Below, in pieces: positions 35,217-43,763 of a stretch of 63,242 nt of DNA. A program made the position numbers and the translations under genes. The notes beneath the pieces were generated by a model. The model was not told where the DNA came from. It made no database searches and was given only the letters and a program-made list of their open reading frames with translations. The stretch comes from an uncultured Tropicimonas sp. (GTDB lineage: Bacteria; Pseudomonadota; Alphaproteobacteria; Rhodobacterales; Rhodobacteraceae), in the NCBI GenBank assembly GCA_947495685.1, contig CANLZY010000029.1, forward strand, positions 1 through 63,242. Reading direction: 5' to 3'. Positions within the stretch are counted from its first letter, which is position 1. Every line of letters begins with the position of its first letter.

Positions 35217-36290
35217 ATGCACTCAGTCTCCATCCGCTCGCTCGACCTCTCCTTTGGTGCCGTCAAGGTGCTGCGAGATCTCGACCTCGACATCCACGAC
35301 GGCGAGTTTCTCGTGCTGCTCGGCTCCTCGGGCTGTGGCAAGTCCACGCTGCTCAACTGCATCGCGGGCCTGCTGGACGTCACCGACGGGCAGATTTTCA
35401 TCAAGGACAAGAACGTCACCTGGCTGGAACCCAGCGAGCGGGGCATCGGCATGGTGTTCCAATCCTACGCGCTCTACCCGCAGATGACGGTCGAGGGGAA
35501 CCTGTCGTTTGGCCTCAAGAACGCAGGCATGCCCAAGCCGGAAATCGCCGAACGCGTGGCCCGCGCCGCGAAAATCCTGCAGATCGAGCCGCTGCTGAAG
35601 CGCAAGCCCGGGGCGCTCTCGGGCGGGCAACGCCAGCGCGTCGCCATCGGTCGGGCCCTGGTGCGCGACGTGGATGTGTTCCTGTTCGACGAGCCGCTAT
35701 CGAACCTCGACGCGAAGCTGCGCGCCGACCTGCGGGTCGAAATCAAACGCCTGCATCAGAAGCTCAAGAACACGATGATCTACGTCACCCACGATCAGGT
35801 GGAGGCGATGACCCTGGCCGACCGGATCGCGATCATGAAGGATGGCGCGGTCATGCAACTGGCCAGCCCGGCCGAAATCTACAACCGCCCCGGCAATCGG
35901 TTTGTCGCCGACTTCATCGGATCGCCGTCGATGAACTTTCTCGAAGGCGACCTCGGGCCGAATGGCTTCGCCACGGATGGGCAGATCCTGCCAACCGACG
36001 GCTACGGTTTTGAAACGGACGCCCCACACGGACCTGCCACGATGGGCATCCGCCCCGAACACGTTGCAACCGGCCACGACCTTTCCGGGCTGCCGATCCA
36101 GGCCGAGGTCACGGTGGAACTGGTGGAACCCATGGGCTCTGACACGTTGGTCTGGACGCAATTCGCCGGCCAGACGTTCCGGTTCCGGATGGACGGTCAG
36201 GCAGAGGTCAAGGACGGCGACAACATACACATCGGGATCGACCCCGCAAAATCCTCCTTCTTTGACAAGGTTTCGGAACTCCGGCTATGA
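35217..36290 (+). CDS. Sugar ABC transporter ATP-binding protein (MalK/UgpC-like)
   Basis: The cytoplasmic motor subunit, 357 residues. Walker A is GSSGCGKST (36-44), the signature LSGGQRQRVAIGRAL, Walker B VFLFDEPLSNLD, and the switch His lies in YVTHDQVEAMTLADR. The C-terminal about 120 residues form the MalK regulatory TOBE/OB fold. It overlaps the beta-mannosidase start by ATGA, tying import to hydrolysis. Confidence 0.94.
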   Translation: MHSVSIRSLDLSFGAVKVLRDLDLDIHDGEFLVLLGSSGCGKSTLLNCIAGLLDVTDGQIFIKDKNVTWLEPSERGIGMVFQSYALYPQMTVEGNLSFGLKNAGMPKPEIAERVARAAKILQIEPLLKRKPGALSGGQRQRVAIGRALVRDVDVFLFDEPLSNLDAKLRADLRVEIKRLHQKLKNTMIYVTHDQVEAMTLADRIAIMKDGAVMQLASPAEIYNRPGNRFVADFIGSPSMNFLEGDLGPNGFATDGQILPTDGYGFETDAPHGPATMGIRPEHVATGHDLSGLPIQAEVTVELVEPMGSDTLVWTQFAGQTFRFRMDGQAEVKDGDNIHIGIDPAKSSFFDKVSELRL

Positions 36291-38716
36291 CCCACTCCAC
36301 CCATGCGCAATCCCTCGACCTCACCGGCCAATGGTTGGTGACGGATGAGCAGGGCGACTTCAGGTTCGAAATGACGTTGCCCGGGGATATCGTCACGGCG
36401 CTGCGCTCCGCCGACCTGATCCCGGACCCCTACTGGGGCCGCAACGAATATGACCTGCGCTGGATCTGCGAGCGCGACTGGGTGCTCACGCGCGAGATCG
36501 TGCTGGACCGCAGCGACCTGGTGCTGGTTGCCGGCGACATCGACACCGTCGCCACGGTCAAGCTGAACGACGAGGTCGTGCTGGAGGCCAGCAACGCCCA
36601 CCGCACCTATCGCACCGACGTTTCCCACGCCGCGCGGATCGGCCCCAATCAACTGGAGATCCGGCTGCATTCGATCGCCCGAAGCGCGCAGGCGCTTCAG
36701 GATGCACAGCCCTATTTCGTCCCGTTCCAGGGCAACAACCAACCCATTCCCAACGGCAACATGCTGCGCAAGCCGCAATGTGATTTTGGCTGGGACTGGA
36801 ACATCGCGCTGGCCGCCTCCGGGGTCTATGGCACGCTGCTTCTGGAACCTGCGGAACCGCAACGCATAGAGCGGCTGGCCATTTCCCAGGATCACTCCGG
36901 CGACAGCGTGAGCCTGACGGTCGAAGCCTATCTGGACGGAACCGCAATCGCGGAGTCCGAGGTGACCTTTGGCTTTGCGGGCGAGACAATCAGCCTGACG
37001 GTTCCCGAAGGCGCCGAAAACCCGATCCTGATCGCGGAATTCCAGATTGCCGAACCGGACCTGTGGTGGCCAGCCGGCCAGGGCGAGCAGTCGCTGTACG
37101 ACTTGACCGTGCAACTGGGCCTGCAGACGGAATATCGCCGCATCGGCCTGCGCGAGGTCGAACTGGTCAGCGAGCCGGACGAGATTGGCCGCAGCTTCAT
37201 ACTCAAGGTCAATGGTCGCCCGGTTTTCTGCAAGGGCGCCAACTGGATTCCGGCGGATGCACTCGCCGGGCGAATCGACGCCGCAGCCGTCGAGGACCAG
37301 CTCCGTTCGGCCGTCGACGCCAACATGAACATGATCCGCATCTGGGGCGGCGGCCGGTACGAACCGACCTGGCTGCACGATCTGTGTGACGAACTTGGCC
37401 TGATGGTCTGGCAGGATTTCATGTTCTCCTGCAACCTTTACCCCTGCACGGACGATTTCCTGTCAGAGGTGGCCGAGGAAGTGCGCGATGTCACGGCGCG
37501 GCTCCATCATCACGCCAGCCAGGTCCTGTGGTGCGGCGACAACGAACTGGTGGGCGCATTGTCGTGGTTCGACGAGAGCAAGCGGGACCGCGACCGCTAT
37601 CTTGTCGCCTATGACCGGCTGAACCGCGAGATCGAGCTTCGGCTCAAGGCAACCGCCCCCGACGCGGTCTGGTGGCCGTCCTCCCCGACTCCGGGTCCGC
37701 TCTCGTTTGGTGACGCCTGGCACGACGACACCTCCGGCGACATGCATTTCTGGTCGGTCTGGCACGAGGGCCGCGATTTCGACCATTACCGGGATGTCTC
37801 GCCCCGTTTCTGTTCCGAATTCGGCTTCCAGTCCTATCCGTCGATGGACGTGATCCGCACATTTGCCGCCCCGGAAGATTTCAACATCTCTGCCCCGGTG
37901 TTCGAGAGCCATCAGAAGAACCACGGCGGCAACGCGCGCATCGCCGAGACGATGTTCCGCTATTTCCGGTTCCCGACAGATTTCGAGAACTTCGTCTACC
38001 TGTCGCAAGTGCAGCAGGGTCTGGCGATCCACACCGCCGTCACCCACTGGCGCAGCCTCAAGCCTCACTGCATGGGCACGCTGATCTGGCAGCTCAACGA
38101 CACCTGGCCGGTCTGTTCCTGGGCCTCGCTGGATTACGGCGGCGGCTGGAAGCTGCTGCATCACATGGCAAGAAAGTTCTTTGCCCCCGTGCATGTTTCG
38201 GCCGTTCCGGACGGGAAGGCCGTCCTGCTGCGGGCGGTGAACGACACCGACACACCGGTCGCGGTCACGATCCGGGCGCTGGCGTTGTCCATGGACGGCA
38301 CCGAACGTCCGCTGGGCGAGGCGACAGCCATCGTCGGCCCCGATGCCGCCGTCGAGGCGCTGCGTTGTGACGGCGTCGGCGCCGACGAAATGCTGGTGTT
38401 TCACTGGACCACGCCGGATGGTCAGGCGGGTGCCGATCATTTTGCCCCCCGGCCCTACAAGAGCTATGCCCTGCAACCGCCCGAGGTCTCGATGCAGACC
38501 GCCGCGACCGGCACGGGAGTGACGATCACGCTTACCGCCCAACGGCCAGCGTTCTTTGTCGCTCTGGAGGCCGACGTGCCGGGCCGGTTCTCGGACAATG
38601 CCGTGCTGTTGCTGCCGAACGCGCCAGCCACCATCACCTTTACCCCCAAGGACCCCGCCGCCAAGCCGCGCCTGACGCTCCGGGATCTGCACTCGGCCAC
38701 CTGCATCGCAGCCTGA
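36287..38716 (+). CDS. Beta-mannosidase, glycoside hydrolase family 2
   Basis: Hydrolyses terminal beta-mannosyl residues. The 809-residue protein has no signal peptide, so it acts in the cytoplasm on imported oligosaccharides. Layout: jelly-roll sugar-binding domain (about 8-185), immunoglobulin-like domain (about 190-295), TIM barrel (about 300-600), C-terminal beta domains. The predicted acid/base is Glu420 (VLWCGDNELVG) and the nucleophile Glu511 (FCSEFGFQS). Other mannosidase hallmarks are KGANWIPADA and MIRIWGGGRYE. Beta-glucosaminidase or glucuronidase activity is less likely from the CGDNE and WGGGRYE contexts. Confidence 0.9.
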   Translation: MTHSTHAQSLDLTGQWLVTDEQGDFRFEMTLPGDIVTALRSADLIPDPYWGRNEYDLRWICERDWVLTREIVLDRSDLVLVAGDIDTVATVKLNDEVVLEASNAHRTYRTDVSHAARIGPNQLEIRLHSIARSAQALQDAQPYFVPFQGNNQPIPNGNMLRKPQCDFGWDWNIALAASGVYGTLLLEPAEPQRIERLAISQDHSGDSVSLTVEAYLDGTAIAESEVTFGFAGETISLTVPEGAENPILIAEFQIAEPDLWWPAGQGEQSLYDLTVQLGLQTEYRRIGLREVELVSEPDEIGRSFILKVNGRPVFCKGANWIPADALAGRIDAAAVEDQLRSAVDANMNMIRIWGGGRYEPTWLHDLCDELGLMVWQDFMFSCNLYPCTDDFLSEVAEEVRDVTARLHHHASQVLWCGDNELVGALSWFDESKRDRDRYLVAYDRLNREIELRLKATAPDAVWWPSSPTPGPLSFGDAWHDDTSGDMHFWSVWHEGRDFDHYRDVSPRFCSEFGFQSYPSMDVIRTFAAPEDFNISAPVFESHQKNHGGNARIAETMFRYFRFPTDFENFVYLSQVQQGLAIHTAVTHWRSLKPHCMGTLIWQLNDTWPVCSWASLDYGGGWKLLHHMARKFFAPVHVSAVPDGKAVLLRAVNDTDTPVAVTIRALALSMDGTERPLGEATAIVGPDAAVEALRCDGVGADEMLVFHWTTPDGQAGADHFAPRPYKSYALQPPEVSMQTAATGTGVTITLTAQRPAFFVALEADVPGRFSDNAVLLLPNAPATITFTPKDPAAKPRLTLRDLHSATCIAA

Positions 38717-38743
38717 CCAGTCACCCACGAAAGGACAAAACCC

Positions 38744-39499
38744 ATGCGGGATTTCTCTTACCAGCTCTACAGCTCGCGCAATTTCGGGCCGCTGCCCGTC
38801 ACGCTGAAGATGGTTGCCGGACACGGGTATACCCAGGTGGAGGGCTACGGTGCCCTCTATGCGTCGCTGGCCGACCTGCCCAGGCTGAAGGACGACCTGG
38901 CCGCCAACGGCCTGACCATGCCGACCGGTCATTTCGGCCTCGATATGGTCAAGGACAGCCCGGACCGGGTGATCGAGATCGCCCGCAGCTTCGACATGGC
39001 AGCCGTCATCGTGCCCTTCCTGCCACCGGACCAACGCCCCACGGATACCGCCGGGTGGCAGGCCCTCGCCGCGACCCTCGCCGAGGCCGGAAGGCCGATC
39101 ATTGATGCTGGCTACGCCTATGGCTGGCACAACCACAATTTCGAGTTCGTGCCGCTGGACGATGGCACGATGCCGCTCGACATCATCATGGCCGGCAGCA
39201 ACGACATTTCGCTGGAGCTCGACCTGGCCTGGGTGCAGGTCGCAGGTCAATCGCCGACCGACTGGGTGCAAAAATACTCCGACCGGCTGATCGCGGTGCA
39301 TGTGAAGGACCTCGCCCCCAAAGGGGAATGTGCCGACGAAGATGGCTGGGCCGATGTCGGTCACGGCATCATGGATTGGCGGGCGATCATCCCGGCCGTC
39401 GATGCATCCACAGCGCGGTTCCTTGTGATGGAACATGACAACCCCAGCGACGATGCCCGCTTTGCCCGGCGCTCCATCGCCGCCGCCAACGCTTTCTGA
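38744..39499 (+). CDS. Sugar phosphate isomerase/epimerase-like TIM-barrel protein
   Basis: A 251-residue xylose-isomerase-like TIM barrel (AP endonuclease family 2 fold). Probable metal ligands lie in WHNHNFEF (His and Glu), SLELDLAWV, AVHVKDLA and FLVMEHDNP. Members isomerise sugars or, next to Gfo/Idh dehydrogenases, process 3-keto sugars. AAAGGAC precedes the ATG. The substrate is presumably a sugar released by the GH2 or GH43 enzyme. Confidence 0.85.
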   Translation: MRDFSYQLYSSRNFGPLPVTLKMVAGHGYTQVEGYGALYASLADLPRLKDDLAANGLTMPTGHFGLDMVKDSPDRVIEIARSFDMAAVIVPFLPPDQRPTDTAGWQALAATLAEAGRPIIDAGYAYGWHNHNFEFVPLDDGTMPLDIIMAGSNDISLELDLAWVQVAGQSPTDWVQKYSDRLIAVHVKDLAPKGECADEDGWADVGHGIMDWRAIIPAVDASTARFLVMEHDNPSDDARFARRSIAAANAF

Positions 39500-39511
39500 A
39501 AGGGACGGACA

Positions 39512-40651
39512 ATGCAGACACTTGGCGTCGGCATCATCGGATGCGGCAATATCTCGACCGCCTACCTGACCCTTGCCCCGATGTTTCGGGGGCTGGAGGT
39601 TCGGGCCGTGGCGGACGTGAACCCACAGGCCGCTGCCCGTCAGGCCGAGGCGTTCGGAGTCCGGGCGCAGAGCGTCGATGGCCTGCTTGGCGCGGACGAC
39701 ATCGACGTTGTGGTCAACCTGACCATCCCGGACGCGCATTTTGCCGTGACGTCGGCCATTCTGGAGGCGGGCAAGCATGCCTATTCGGAAAAGCCGCTGG
39801 TTCTGTCGTTGGAGCAGGGCGAAGCGTTGCGCTCGCTCGCGGCGGCGCGCGGGCTGCGCATCGGATCGGCGCCCGACACGTTCCTCGGCGGTACACATCA
39901 ACAAGCTCGCCACCTGATCGACAGCGGGGCCATCGGCGATGTCATCGCGGGCACGGCCCACGTGATGAGCCGTGGCATGGAAGCCTGGCACCCCAACCCG
40001 GGCTTCTTCTTTCAACCCGGCGGTGGGCCGGTTCTGGACCTCGGTCCCTACTACATCACCAACCTCGTGCAACTTCTGGGGCCGGTGAAACGGGTGGCGG
40101 CACTGGCAAACGCGTCCTTCCCGACCCGGACGATCGGATCAGGCGACCTGAAGGGTCAAACGGTGCCGGTGGACACGCCCACGAACATCCACGCCCTGCT
40201 GGAGTTCGCCGGTGGGGCCACGATCACGTTTTCTGCCAGTTGGGACGTCACCGCGCACCGGCATCCGAACATGGAGCTTTATGGCACCGACGCCAGTCTC
40301 TACATCCCCGACCCGAACTTCTTCGGCGGGCCGCTGGAACTGGCCACGGCAAGGGATGATGTGTCCACGGTCGAGCCCTGGGCGCACCCCTTTGGCGTCC
40401 CCAACCAGGGCGACGGCGCGACGGCGCAGGCGAATTATCGCACGGCGGGGTTGGCTGACATGGCAACCGCCATTGCCGAGGACCGGCCGCATCGCTGTTC
40501 GATGGATCTGGCGATCCACGCCGTCGACGTGATGACCTCGATCCTGCGGTCGGGCGAAACCGGCAGTTTTGTCGACATCGCAACGACGTGCGAACGCCCC
40601 GCCCCGCTGGACCCGAAAGCCGCGAACGCCCTGCTGAAAGACCCGGCATGA
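39512..40651 (+). CDS. Gfo/Idh/MocA-family sugar dehydrogenase
   Basis: An NAD(P)-dependent oxidoreductase of 379 residues. The N-terminal Rossmann motif is GVGIIGCGNIST. The family motif EKPL lies near residue 93 with its conserved Lys, and the C-terminal alpha/beta domain is about 125-340 (GGPVLDLGPYYITNLVQLLG). The gene follows the isomerase by 12 bases, a pairing seen where a sugar is oxidised at C3 or C1 and then rearranged. It overlaps the GH43 gene as ATGA. Confidence 0.9.
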   Translation: MQTLGVGIIGCGNISTAYLTLAPMFRGLEVRAVADVNPQAAARQAEAFGVRAQSVDGLLGADDIDVVVNLTIPDAHFAVTSAILEAGKHAYSEKPLVLSLEQGEALRSLAAARGLRIGSAPDTFLGGTHQQARHLIDSGAIGDVIAGTAHVMSRGMEAWHPNPGFFFQPGGGPVLDLGPYYITNLVQLLGPVKRVAALANASFPTRTIGSGDLKGQTVPVDTPTNIHALLEFAGGATITFSASWDVTAHRHPNMELYGTDASLYIPDPNFFGGPLELATARDDVSTVEPWAHPFGVPNQGDGATAQANYRTAGLADMATAIAEDRPHRCSMDLAIHAVDVMTSILRSGETGSFVDIATTCERPAPLDPKAANALLKDPA

Positions 40652-42240
40652 TCCGCAATCCGATCCTGCCCGGCTTCAACCCCGACCCGTCGATCTGCCG
40701 GGTAGGGGAGGATTACTACATCGCCACGTCGACCTTCGAGTGGTACCCCGGCGTCCAGATTCACCACTCCCGCGACCTGGTGAACTGGCAACTCGTGAGC
40801 CGCCCGCTGAACCGTGCCTCGCAGTTGGACATGCGGGGCAATCCCGACAGCTGCGGCGTCTGGGCGCCGTGTCTGAGCCATGCGGATGGAAGGTTCTGGC
40901 TCGTCTACACCGATGTGAAGCGGCTGAACGGCAGCTTCAAGGACGCCCACAACTATATCGTGACCTGCGACACCATTGATGGCGACTGGTCCGACCCGAC
41001 CTACGTCAACTCCAACGGCTTCGACCCGACGCTGTTCCACGATGAGGATGGCCGCAAGTGGTTCGCCGTCGTCCAATGGAACCACCGGGGCCCGGGAACC
41101 GGCCGCAACCCGGCGCACGCGGCCTTCGACGGGATCCTGCTGCAGCAATGGTCGCCCGAGGGCGGGTTGACCGGCGAAATCACCAATATCTTCACCGGTT
41201 CGGCGCGCGGGCTGACCGAAGCACCACACCTGTTTCGCCGGGGGGGCTACTACTACCTCACCACCGCCGAGGGCGGCACCGGCTACCAGCACGCGGTCAC
41301 GCTCGCCCGGTCGCGGGACATTCGCGGCCCCTACGAGCTGCACCCCGAGGCGCATGTCCTGTGTGCGGACGACGCGCCCGATCATGCGATCCAGCGCACC
41401 GGACACGGGCAATACGTCGAAACCCCCGATGGTCAGGTCTATCACACGTTCCTGATGGGCCGCCCCCTGCCCGGCCGGTTCTGTCCGATGGGCCGCGAGA
41501 CCGGCATCGAACGCTGCATCTGGAAAGACGACTGGCTGTACCTGGAACAGGGCGGATTGCTGGCCCGCGAAACCCTGCCCGGGCTGGCCGATGTCACCCC
41601 CGCGCCGCAGGCCGCCGCGGCGCACCACTTTGAAGACGGCACGCTACCGTCAGAGTTCCAATGGCTGCGCACCCCCCAGCCCGACCGCATTTTCCGCATG
41701 GAGCCCGGAGCGCTGGTGCTGATCGGGCGGGAAAGCCCTGGCAGCTGGTTCGAACAGGCATTGGTTGCCCGCCGGCAGGAGCATTTTGCCTATCGCGCCG
41801 AAACCACGTTGTCGTTCGACCCGTTGTCCTATCAGCATGGCGCGGGGCTGACGACGTATTACAACCGCTACAAGTTTCACGCGGTCCTCGTCACCGAAGA
41901 GCCGGGAATCGGACGTTGCCTTGTGCTGGCCTCTTGTCTGGGAGACTTCCCGGACGGTGCGCTGACCTACGCCCTTGAAACAGCAGTTCCGCTGGCCGCC
42001 GGCCCGGTGGACCTGGCGGTGGAGGTCGATCACGCCACCCAACAGTTTTTCTGGCGACAAGGTGGCGCGTGGCAGCCCATCGGGCCACCGCTGGATGCGA
42101 CGCTGATCTCGGACGAAGGCCCTCCAGGCGAGCATTGTTCCTTTACCGGGGCATTTGTCGGAATGGTCGCTTTCGATGTGACTGGCCATGGCCGCGAAGC
42201 GCGCTTCTCGCGGTTTTCCTACGCGCCCGATCCGTCGTGA
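40648..42240 (+). CDS. Glycoside hydrolase family 43 beta-xylosidase/arabinofuranosidase
   Basis: A five-bladed beta-propeller hydrolase of 530 residues, without signal peptide, so cytoplasmic. The catalytic triad is predicted as Asp13 (base, GFNPDPSICRVG), Asp126 (NGFDPTLFHDEDG) and Glu191 (acid, RGLTEAPHLFRRGGYYYL). A C-terminal lectin-like beta-sandwich (about 335-530, typical of GH43 xylosidases) completes it. It cleaves beta-xylosyl or alpha-arabinosyl ends. Its presence beside a beta-mannosidase indicates that the operon handles mixed hemicellulose oligomers. It is the last gene of the operon and converges on yqgE at a 3-base gap. Confidence 0.9.
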   Translation: MIRNPILPGFNPDPSICRVGEDYYIATSTFEWYPGVQIHHSRDLVNWQLVSRPLNRASQLDMRGNPDSCGVWAPCLSHADGRFWLVYTDVKRLNGSFKDAHNYIVTCDTIDGDWSDPTYVNSNGFDPTLFHDEDGRKWFAVVQWNHRGPGTGRNPAHAAFDGILLQQWSPEGGLTGEITNIFTGSARGLTEAPHLFRRGGYYYLTTAEGGTGYQHAVTLARSRDIRGPYELHPEAHVLCADDAPDHAIQRTGHGQYVETPDGQVYHTFLMGRPLPGRFCPMGRETGIERCIWKDDWLYLEQGGLLARETLPGLADVTPAPQAAAAHHFEDGTLPSEFQWLRTPQPDRIFRMEPGALVLIGRESPGSWFEQALVARRQEHFAYRAETTLSFDPLSYQHGAGLTTYYNRYKFHAVLVTEEPGIGRCLVLASCLGDFPDGALTYALETAVPLAAGPVDLAVEVDHATQQFFWRQGGAWQPIGPPLDATLISDEGPPGEHCSFTGAFVGMVAFDVTGHGREARFSRFSYAPDPS

Positions 42241-42243
42241 CGA

Positions 42244-42819
42244 TCAGGCGCGGCCGGCAGATGCGCTGAGCGTCAGCGGATCGACCCCAAGGCTCGCCAG
42301 CGCCCGCTCCCATTTCTGGGTGTTGTCGGAGGAGAACACGATGTCCGGGTCGGCATCGGTGGTCAGCCAGCCATTGCTGGCAATCTCGGCCTCCAGCTGT
42401 CCCGGCGCCCAGCCCGAATAGCCCAGCGCCAGCAACGCCCGCCCAGGGCCACGGCGCAGGGCCATGTCCTCCAGGATCTCCAGCGTAGCGGTCATCCCGA
42501 ACCTGTCGTCAACCCGAAGAGTCGCATCTTCAAGCGCATAGTCGGCCGAGTGCAGGACAAAGCCACGCCCATGTTCCACCGGTCCGCCAACATGGATCTG
42601 TGTGGGCAGGGTTTCGTCGGCCGCGTCGATCTCCAACTGGTCGAGAAGATCGCCAAAGGCGAGGTCCAGCGCCGGCTGGTTCACAATCAGCCCCATGGCG
42701 CCGTCCGCCGAATGCGCGCACATGAACACAACCGATTTTTCAAATCGCGGGTCGCCCATTCCCGGCATTGCAATCAACAGCTTGCCCGAAAGGTCCATCT
42801 GAGAAGGTGAGTCGTTCAT
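42244..42819 (-). CDS. yqgE: YqgE/AlgH family protein (DUF179)
   Basis: A 191-residue cytoplasmic protein with the family segments LLIAMPGMGDPRFEKSVVFMC, GAMGLIVNQPALDLAF, VGGPVEHGRGFVLH and ALGYSGWAPGQLEAEI. It was linked to alginate regulation in Pseudomonas (AlgH), but its biochemical role is unclear. The ATG at 42819 is used because the protein then has the normal family length; a longer in-frame extension upstream is not supported. It is divergent from the DsbD-domain gene. Confidence 0.92.
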   Translation of the reverse strand: MNDSPSQMDLSGKLLIAMPGMGDPRFEKSVVFMCAHSADGAMGLIVNQPALDLAFGDLLDQLEIDAADETLPTQIHVGGPVEHGRGFVLHSADYALEDATLRVDDRFGMTATLEILEDMALRRGPGRALLALGYSGWAPGQLEAEIASNGWLTTDADPDIVFSSDNTQKWERALASLGVDPLTLSASAGRA

Positions 42820-42921
42820 GGCCTCAACATGCGGTGCACACCTGCACCATACAAGACTCCGTGAGACCCCGCGAGGCGATCCGTCGCCATTAAGTGATTT
42901 CCCACTTCGAATGCCGTCCGT

Positions 42922-43755
42922 ATGGTGCTGCTCATGACAGTTCCATTTCTCACAACCTTCGCGGCAACGGCCCTTGCGGCCCTTGTCTCGCCCTTTGCCG
43001 CGCTGGCAGGCGGCGGGGTTCCGACCAATGTCGTCACCGGCGAAATCCGTGGGGGCTGGGTGACCGACTCCGGGACTCGAATGGCCGCACTGCACCTGAA
43101 ATTGGCGCCCGGCTGGAAGACATATTGGCGTGCGCCGGGGGATGCCGGAATTCCGCCAACATTTTCATGGTCCGGGTCCACAAACCTGCGCGGTGTCAGC
43201 TATCACTGGCCGAGCCCGCATGTGTTCGACGCTTATGGAATGCGGTCGATCGGCTACAAGGGCGAGCTGGTTCTGCCGATCGAGTTGCACCCCAAGACTG
43301 CCGGACAGCCGATCGGGTTGCGCGGCGAGATGGATCTTGGCGTCTGCGACACCATCTGCGTGCCCGCACATCTGACCTTTGACATGACCCTCGATGGCCG
43401 GGGCCACTCGGACCCCGCGATCCACCTGGCGTTGGCCAACCGTCCGGTGGCATCCGGACGGGCCGGCGTAAAGGGTGTGGAGTGCGACTTGGACCCCATT
43501 TCCGACGGTCTGCGCCTGACCGCATCGATCCGGATGCCGCGTCTTGCCGGAGAAGAGGTCGCGCTGGTCGAGGCCGGGGATCCACGCATCTGGGTGTCGG
43601 AGCCGGAAACCCTTCGCCGGGGCGACAGGCTCGAAGTTGCAGCCGACCTTGTGCCACCAACCGGTAAGCCGATGGCACTGGACCGCAGCGCGCTGCGCTT
43701 CACCATTCTGGCTGGAACGCAGGCGGTCGATATCCGGGGGTGTTCCACCAACTGA
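42922..43755 (+). CDS. Stand-alone DsbD N-terminal-domain protein
   Basis: A 277-residue exported protein. After a signal peptide (about 1-28, ending FAALAG) it has the immunoglobulin-like fold of the DsbD/ScsB alpha domain: WRAPGDAGIPPTFSWSG, FDAYGMRSIGYKGELVLPIEL, and the redox-type pair in DLGVCDTICVPAHL. The transmembrane and thioredoxin domains of full DsbD are absent. It probably passes electrons in the periplasm, perhaps for cytochrome or copper-site maturation, with a separate membrane partner. The start is uncertain between 42922 and 42934. Confidence 0.82.
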   Translation: MVLLMTVPFLTTFAATALAALVSPFAALAGGGVPTNVVTGEIRGGWVTDSGTRMAALHLKLAPGWKTYWRAPGDAGIPPTFSWSGSTNLRGVSYHWPSPHVFDAYGMRSIGYKGELVLPIELHPKTAGQPIGLRGEMDLGVCDTICVPAHLTFDMTLDGRGHSDPAIHLALANRPVASGRAGVKGVECDLDPISDGLRLTASIRMPRLAGEEVALVEAGDPRIWVSEPETLRRGDRLEVAADLVPPTGKPMALDRSALRFTILAGTQAVDIRGCSTN

Positions 43756-43763
43756 TTTCGGGC

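Noticed and set aside
37463-40072. An 869-residue minus-strand open frame across the beta-mannosidase and isomerase genes
   Set aside because: It spans several well-supported plus-strand genes and shows only shadow composition.
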